Part shown: positions 59,666 through 64,000 of the stretch, piece after piece
Layout of the letters: every line of letters starts with the position of its first letter
How positions within the stretch are numbered: position 1 is the first letter of the stretch
Assembly (NCBI RefSeq): GCF_900172215.1
Contig: NZ_FWFP01000004.1
Coordinates: forward strand, 62,001-126,000
Direction of reading: 5' to 3'
Length of the DNA stretch: 64,000 nucleotides
Origin: Ruegeria meonggei
Lineage (GTDB): Bacteria; Pseudomonadota; Alphaproteobacteria; Rhodobacterales; Rhodobacteraceae
Position numbers and translations under genes: made by a program
Notes under the pieces: model-generated
What the model was told of the DNA's origin: nothing
What the model saw: the letters and a program-made list of their open reading frames with translations, nothing else
Database searches by the model: none

Positions 59666-62083
59666 ATGACTTCGGATGTTCAAGAAAACACCAGAAAACT
59701 TGCGGCGGACATGGCGCAGGACGCGACAGCGGAAAAGGACCAGACCGCCGATCTGGTGAGTCGAACCTTGGACCGCACCGGAGTGCAACGGGACCTTCTG
59801 ACCAAATCAATGACACTTCAATCGGCTAAAATTTGCCGGGATCATACGTTACGCAGTCGTGACCTGATGCAAGGGTTTGGGGCTCTTTCGCAAGATCTTC
59901 TGGGTTCGAAATCCTTAACCCAGGATTGGGCGGCCTACCTGAAAGACGCAAGCCAACGGGCAATGCTGACCCTGGATGTGCTGCGCGAACGTGGTGATGT
60001 TTTTCTGGAGCATGAGGCCGCCGGTTGCCCCCCGGTTCTGGCCTATGAATACGAGGTCGTCGTCGACGGGACGACGTTGAAACGCCCCTGCAACTACAAT
60101 CTGCTGCGTATTGTTCCCCCGGTCAGCGTGACTATCGAAGATACAAAGCGTCCCTATATCATAATCGATCCACGTGCCGGACATGGCGGCGGCATTGGCG
60201 GGTTCAAACAGGACAGTCAGGTCGGCGTCGCATTGTCGAAAGGGCACCCGGTCTATTTTGTCAGTTTCGGGCGTGACCCTGTGTCCGGGCAGACCTTGGC
60301 GGATGTGATGCATGCCGAGGCCGGATTTGTTCGAACCGTCCGCGCGCGCCACCCGGACAGCCCGCACCCCGTTGTGACTGGCAATTGTCAGGGTGGGTGG
60401 GCGACATTGCTGATGGCAGCCTGCAATCCGGACCTGACCGGCCCTGTGATCCTGAACGGAGCGCCCATTGCACCCTGGTCGGGCGAAGTGGGGCAGAACC
60501 CTATGCGCTACAACGCGGGTGTTCTGGGTGGTACATGGCAACCAATGCTTTGGTCTGATCTGGGCGCCGGGCAGTTCGACGGCGCCAACCTGGTGATGAA
60601 CTTCGAGCAGCTGAACCCAAGCCGGAACTATTTTGGCAAATATTTCGACCTCTACCGCGATCCTGACGGAGGCCGAAAACGGTTCATCGACTTTGAGCGT
60701 TGGTGGGGCGGATACTTCCTTTTGAACGAAGCCGAAATTCACTGGATCGTCGAACAGCTTTTTGTCGGCAACCGGCTGGTCAAGAACACCGCGCGGTTGG
60801 AACCGGGCGTGCCGGTCGACATAAAGGCTGTCAAAGGCCCGATCTTTGTCTTCGCCAGTCAGGGCGACAACATCACGCCACCACAACAGGCGCTGAACTG
60901 GATCGCTGCGACCTATGCCGATGAAGAAGAAATTCGTCTGTGCGGGCAGCGGATCATCTACATGCTACATGAAGATGTGGGCCATCTGGGCATCTTCGTG
61001 TCGTCCAAAGTAGCCCGCAAGGAACATTCCGGGCTGGCCTCGACCCTTGAAACAGTCGAAGCCATGGCACCTGGGCTGTATGAGATGGTGATCGAGAACA
61101 CGTTTGGCGAAGGCCCAGACAAACAGTTCGAGGTTCGGTTCTACGACCGCACTCTGGCAGAGGTTGCCGCGCTGGATGATGGTCAGGAGGATGAGGAAAG
61201 TTTTGCCGCCGTTGCCCACATGTCCGAGGTTCAGGCAAATCTGTATGAAACCTTCGGGCGCCCAGTGGTTCAGACGCTGACAACGCCAATATCGGCTAAA
61301 GCCTCGCGTGATTTGCATCCGTTGCGTGTCCAACGCGCTGCGATGTCATCGGGATCACCCGCGATGCACGGCGTCAAAAGCGTGTCGGGAACGGTTCGCG
61401 AACAGCGCAGCCCAGCGAACCTGGAAAACCCGTTCCTTGAGTTAGAAAAGCTGACGGCCGATTGGATTGAACAGTCGATGGATCTGAGCCGTGACCTGCG
61501 TGACGCGTGGTACGAAGCAACGTTTTATTCGCTTTGGGGCGGTCCATTGGCTGCGTGGTTTGGCCGGAAATACGCAGCCCACCGCACGCTGCCGGACTCT
61601 GAAACCCTGCGATCCTTGCCACAGGTCGAGGCCGCGCTGGCCCATATGAAACAAGGCGGGTTGGCCGAAGCGGTTGTTCGGATTCTGATCCTGTTGGGCG
61701 ACAGTAACCAAAGCTTCAGATCCGAGATATTGGACCGTTGGGCCCATGTTTTTCGGCACGAGACACCCTTCAAAGACCTGAGTGTTGACCAGCGCCAGCG
61801 CGTTTTGCACGAACAGACTATTGTTGTCACCTTTGATAAAGAGGGGGCCATAGCGTCCTTGCCTGACCTGTTGAAGCAACCCAAAGATAAAGAACAGGTT
61901 GTGGATCTGGTTCAGCGTGTTGTTGGCGATATTCCCGAGCCCTCGCAAGAGCTTATGGACATGACCCGAGCGCTGTGCGACACGCTGTGCATTCCCGAGG
62001 CAGAACAGAAGACCAAATCCAGACCCGCGCCCAAGCCCAAAGCGCGCAGACGGGCCACGCCGAACAAGGCCAATCCGACATGA
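59666..62083 (+). CDS. DUF3141 protein, PHA-synthase-like alpha/beta hydrolase
   Basis: The 805-residue protein has a central alpha/beta-hydrolase fold. Its nucleophile elbow TGNCQGGWATLL (about residues 245-256) uses Cys in GxCxGG, as in PHA synthases, rather than the Ser of lipases. Other stretches resemble PHA-synthase-type proteins: RPYIIIDPRAGHGGGIGG (~165-182), HPVYFVSFGRDP (~192-203), GPIFVFASQGDNITPPQQAL with the catalytic Asp (~390-409) and LHEDVGHLGIFVSSKVA with the His (~433-449). A long C-terminal part (about 500-800) is DUF3141-specific, ending in a Lys/Ala/Pro-rich tail. Its function is not established. The start of the MaoC-phosphotransacylase gene overlaps it by four bases. 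Confidence 0.85.
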   Translation: MTSDVQENTRKLAADMAQDATAEKDQTADLVSRTLDRTGVQRDLLTKSMTLQSAKICRDHTLRSRDLMQGFGALSQDLLGSKSLTQDWAAYLKDASQRAMLTLDVLRERGDVFLEHEAAGCPPVLAYEYEVVVDGTTLKRPCNYNLLRIVPPVSVTIEDTKRPYIIIDPRAGHGGGIGGFKQDSQVGVALSKGHPVYFVSFGRDPVSGQTLADVMHAEAGFVRTVRARHPDSPHPVVTGNCQGGWATLLMAACNPDLTGPVILNGAPIAPWSGEVGQNPMRYNAGVLGGTWQPMLWSDLGAGQFDGANLVMNFEQLNPSRNYFGKYFDLYRDPDGGRKRFIDFERWWGGYFLLNEAEIHWIVEQLFVGNRLVKNTARLEPGVPVDIKAVKGPIFVFASQGDNITPPQQALNWIAATYADEEEIRLCGQRIIYMLHEDVGHLGIFVSSKVARKEHSGLASTLETVEAMAPGLYEMVIENTFGEGPDKQFEVRFYDRTLAEVAALDDGQEDEESFAAVAHMSEVQANLYETFGRPVVQTLTTPISAKASRDLHPLRVQRAAMSSGSPAMHGVKSVSGTVREQRSPANLENPFLELEKLTADWIEQSMDLSRDLRDAWYEATFYSLWGGPLAAWFGRKYAAHRTLPDSETLRSLPQVEAALAHMKQGGLAEAVVRILILLGDSNQSFRSEILDRWAHVFRHETPFKDLSVDQRQRVLHEQTIVVTFDKEGAIASLPDLLKQPKDKEQVVDLVQRVVGDIPEPSQELMDMTRALCDTLCIPEAEQKTKSRPAPKPKARRRATPNKANPT

Positions 62084-63474
62084 AAACCAATGAAAACCGA
62101 ACTTTTTCGCAGTTGAAGGTTGGCGACGAAGCTCAGCTGACGCGGCTATGCACCGTGGACGACCTCTATGCCTTTGCATCGGCCTCCGGGGATCATAACC
62201 CGCTGCATCTGGCCAGCTATGATGGGGACGGCGACGGGCGTCCCGAAGCTGTGGCTCCGGCCCTATGGCCTGCCGGTCTGGTTGCAGCCGTTCTGGGAAA
62301 CATCCTGCCGGGTGCCGGGACGCAGACCCGTCGCGCGGACCTCAGTTTTCATATCCCGGTCCTGGCAGGTGACGAATTGACCGCATTTGTGTCAGTCCTT
62401 GAAAAGAGGCAAGATGGCGACTTGCGCTGTGCCGCCGAAGTGCGCCGGGTCGGTGATAATGCCCTGATCCTCAGCGGTGAAGTTCAGGTTACACCTCCGA
62501 CACATCATATGGAGTTTGATTCCATCGAAGTGCCCGGCCTGATCGTGCAGCGCCACCGCCATTTTGATGCACTTCTTGAGAAAGCCAGACCTCTGGACCC
62601 GATGCCAACTGCTGTGGTGGCCCCGGAAGAGCCGAACTCACTTGGCGGGGCCCTGCTGGGGCAATCAAACAGCATCATCACACCGATTCTGATTGGCGAT
62701 CCGGATAAAATCGCCGCTGCCGCTGCCAAACTTGGGGCGGATCTGTCAGGGATCGAGATTGTCGAGGCTCATAGCCATGAAACAGCAGCCCATCGCGCAG
62801 TCGATCTGGTGGCTGAGGGCAGGGCGCAAACCCTGATGAAAGGGCATTTGCATACGGACGTATTGCTGCACGCGGTCCTGCGGCGCGAAAAGGGACTGCG
62901 CACCGGTCGCCGGTTGTCACATGTGTTTGTCATGGACGTCCCGGGCATGTCGCGACCGATCATGGTGACAGATGCTGCAGTCAATATCGCGCCTGACCTG
63001 GAAACCAAGGCCGATATTGTCCAGAACGCCATACACCTCGCACATTCCATAGGGATCGAAACGCCCAAAGTTGGTGTGCTGTCCGCCGTTGAAACGATCA
63101 ATCCGCATATGCCTTCGTCTGTTGACGCGGCACTATTGTCCAAAATGGCTGAGCGTGGCCAGATCACCGGTGGTTTGGTGGATGGTCCGTTGGCGATGGA
63201 CAACGCAGTTGATCTGAACGCGGCGCGTACCAAGGGCATCACCTCGGCCGTGGCGGGTGCGGCGGATATTCTTGTGGCCCCAAACATTGAGGCCGGCAAT
63301 ATGGTTGCGAAACAGCTCACCTATATCTCGCACGCCGAGGCGGCGGGGATCCTGGTTGGGGCGGCGGTTCCGATCATCCTGACTTCGCGGGCGGATGACG
63401 ACGCCTCGCGGCTGGCTTCCTGCGCGGTCGCGGCACTGCACGCCTATGCGAGTAAAGGCAAAATCCATGACTGA
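62080..63474 (+). CDS. MaoC-domain/phosphate acetyl(butyryl)transferase fusion
   Basis: The 464-residue bifunctional protein has an N-terminal MaoC/hot-dog domain (about residues 5-140) with the D-x4-H catalytic dyad of (R)-specific enoyl-CoA hydratases in ASGDHNPLH. A C-terminal phosphate acyltransferase domain follows (about 165-460: SIITPILIGDPDKIAAAA, TLMKGHLHTDVLL, MTDAAVNIAP-like VTDAAVNIAPDLETKADI and AGADILVAPNIEAGNM). It should hydrate an enoyl-CoA and convert an acyl-CoA plus phosphate to acyl phosphate. The ATG at 62080 overlaps the DUF3141 stop by four bases; the acetate kinase start overlaps its own end by eight bases. Confidence 0.9.
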   Translation: MKTNENRTFSQLKVGDEAQLTRLCTVDDLYAFASASGDHNPLHLASYDGDGDGRPEAVAPALWPAGLVAAVLGNILPGAGTQTRRADLSFHIPVLAGDELTAFVSVLEKRQDGDLRCAAEVRRVGDNALILSGEVQVTPPTHHMEFDSIEVPGLIVQRHRHFDALLEKARPLDPMPTAVVAPEEPNSLGGALLGQSNSIITPILIGDPDKIAAAAAKLGADLSGIEIVEAHSHETAAHRAVDLVAEGRAQTLMKGHLHTDVLLHAVLRREKGLRTGRRLSHVFVMDVPGMSRPIMVTDAAVNIAPDLETKADIVQNAIHLAHSIGIETPKVGVLSAVETINPHMPSSVDAALLSKMAERGQITGGLVDGPLAMDNAVDLNAARTKGITSAVAGAADILVAPNIEAGNMVAKQLTYISHAEAAGILVGAAVPIILTSRADDDASRLASCAVAALHAYASKGKIHD

Positions 63475-64000
63475 CCACGTTCTGGCGCTGAATGCCGGGT
63501 CTTCTTCACTGAAATTTGCACTCTACGAACTGGTCGAGGATAACCGCCCCAGCATGCGTTGGCGCGGCCAGATCGAACGGCTGGGCGACGCACCCCGGTT
63601 GCTGGCGCAATCGGCTGGCGGACGGTCGATCAACGAGCCGCTAACTGACACCAAAACCCATGACGAGGCAATTCGGGCGTTTCTGAAAATGGCCCGGGAA
63701 AACCTGCCGGATATTCATGTCCGTGCCATTGGCCACCGAGTGGTCCATGGGGGCGCAGTTTTTTCGGAACCGGTTCGGATAGACGATAGCGTGCTTGACA
63801 CTCTGAACGGTTTTATCCCTTTTGCACCGCTGCATCAGCCCTATAGCCTGGCCGGTATCCGCGCCGCCAGCGCGGCATTTCCGGGCACCACGCAGGTGGC
63901 CTGTTTTGATACGGCCTTTCATCGGACGCACCCGTGGGTAAACGACACCTTTGCCCTGCCGCAAAGATTTTACGAAAAGGGCGTGCGCCGGTACGGGTTC
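63467..64000 (+). CDS. ackA: Acetate kinase, truncated by the window edge
   Basis: The first 178 codons of an acetate/propionate-type kinase are present. The ASKHA-fold motif LALNAGSSSLKFAL begins at residue 6; GHRVVHGGAVF (~residue 90), PLHQPYSLAGIRAA (~122) and CFDTAFHRTHPW (~146) are family signatures. The frame is open to the last base, ending near RRYGF, so about half the protein is missing. It transfers phosphate from acyl phosphate to ADP, completing an ATP-yielding route with the preceding phosphotransacylase. It overlaps that gene by eight bases. Confidence 0.93.
   Translation, partial: MTDHVLALNAGSSSLKFALYELVEDNRPSMRWRGQIERLGDAPRLLAQSAGGRSINEPLTDTKTHDEAIRAFLKMARENLPDIHVRAIGHRVVHGGAVFSEPVRIDDSVLDTLNGFIPFAPLHQPYSLAGIRAASAAFPGTTQVACFDTAFHRTHPWVNDTFALPQRFYEKGVRRYGF

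Overview
The window reads as a chromosomal segment of an alphaproteobacterium, most likely a marine member of the Rhodobacterales (Roseobacter group). This is inferred from the moderately high GC content, the mix of TRAP, tripartite tricarboxylate (TTT) and ABC uptake systems, the periplasmic nitrate reductase order napF-D-A-G-H-B-C, and the many catabolic islands each paired with its own regulator. No rRNA, tRNA, insertion sequence, prophage or CRISPR array was seen.

Layout. (1) 1-2.8 kb: two TRAP permease subunits and an IclR regulator. (2) 2.9-9.4 kb: a decayed SDR-like remnant, a ChrR-type cupin, an RND efflux pair without an outer-membrane channel, and a glutathione S-transferase-like protein. 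(3) 9.5-17.5 kb: a cupin-type XRE regulator followed by a peptide ABC transporter operon ending in an aminopeptidase P; the regulator and operon promoters share a 16/20 motif. (4) 17.7-21.6 kb: a tightly coupled cassette of two DUF4178 proteins, a 54-residue membrane peptide, a DUF350 protein and a membrane-fused spermidine synthase-like enzyme. (5) 21.6-29.7 kb: a TTT transporter with aldehyde dehydrogenase and a Tm-1-like protein, divergent from an IclR regulator and a class III aminotransferase.

(6) 29.7-37.2 kb: a homoprotocatechuate (3,4-dihydroxyphenylacetate) meta-cleavage operon (hpaR, F, E, D, a one-domain G-type decarboxylase, H, I) that contains an aromatic L-amino-acid decarboxylase gene and no hydroxyphenylacetate hydroxylase. 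Together with region 5 this suggests entry from an aromatic amino acid or amine such as DOPA or dopamine. (7) 37.3-40.2 kb: a regulator/membrane protein pair with a perfect palindrome between them, and a MATE exporter with a possible leader-peptide attenuator. (8) 40.3-46.4 kb: a CoA-thioester cluster resembling carnitine/crotonobetaine metabolism (CaiD-like hydratase, ADP-forming acyl-CoA synthetase, acyl-CoA dehydrogenase, GlxA-type regulator) and a CurA-like reductase. (9) 46.5-52.8 kb: a large repeat-built autotransporter divergent from a TPR-sulfotransferase. (10) 52.8-59.4 kb: the nap operon, with an FNR-type box placed as in a class II promoter. (11) 59.7-64 kb: DUF3141 protein, MaoC-phosphotransacylase fusion and acetate kinase, cut by the window edge.

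Most genes belong to known families. The least explained parts are the DUF4178/DUF350/aminopropyltransferase cassette, the DUF3141-MaoC/Pta-AckA operon, the decarboxylase inside the hpa operon, and several regulatory structures read directly from the DNA.
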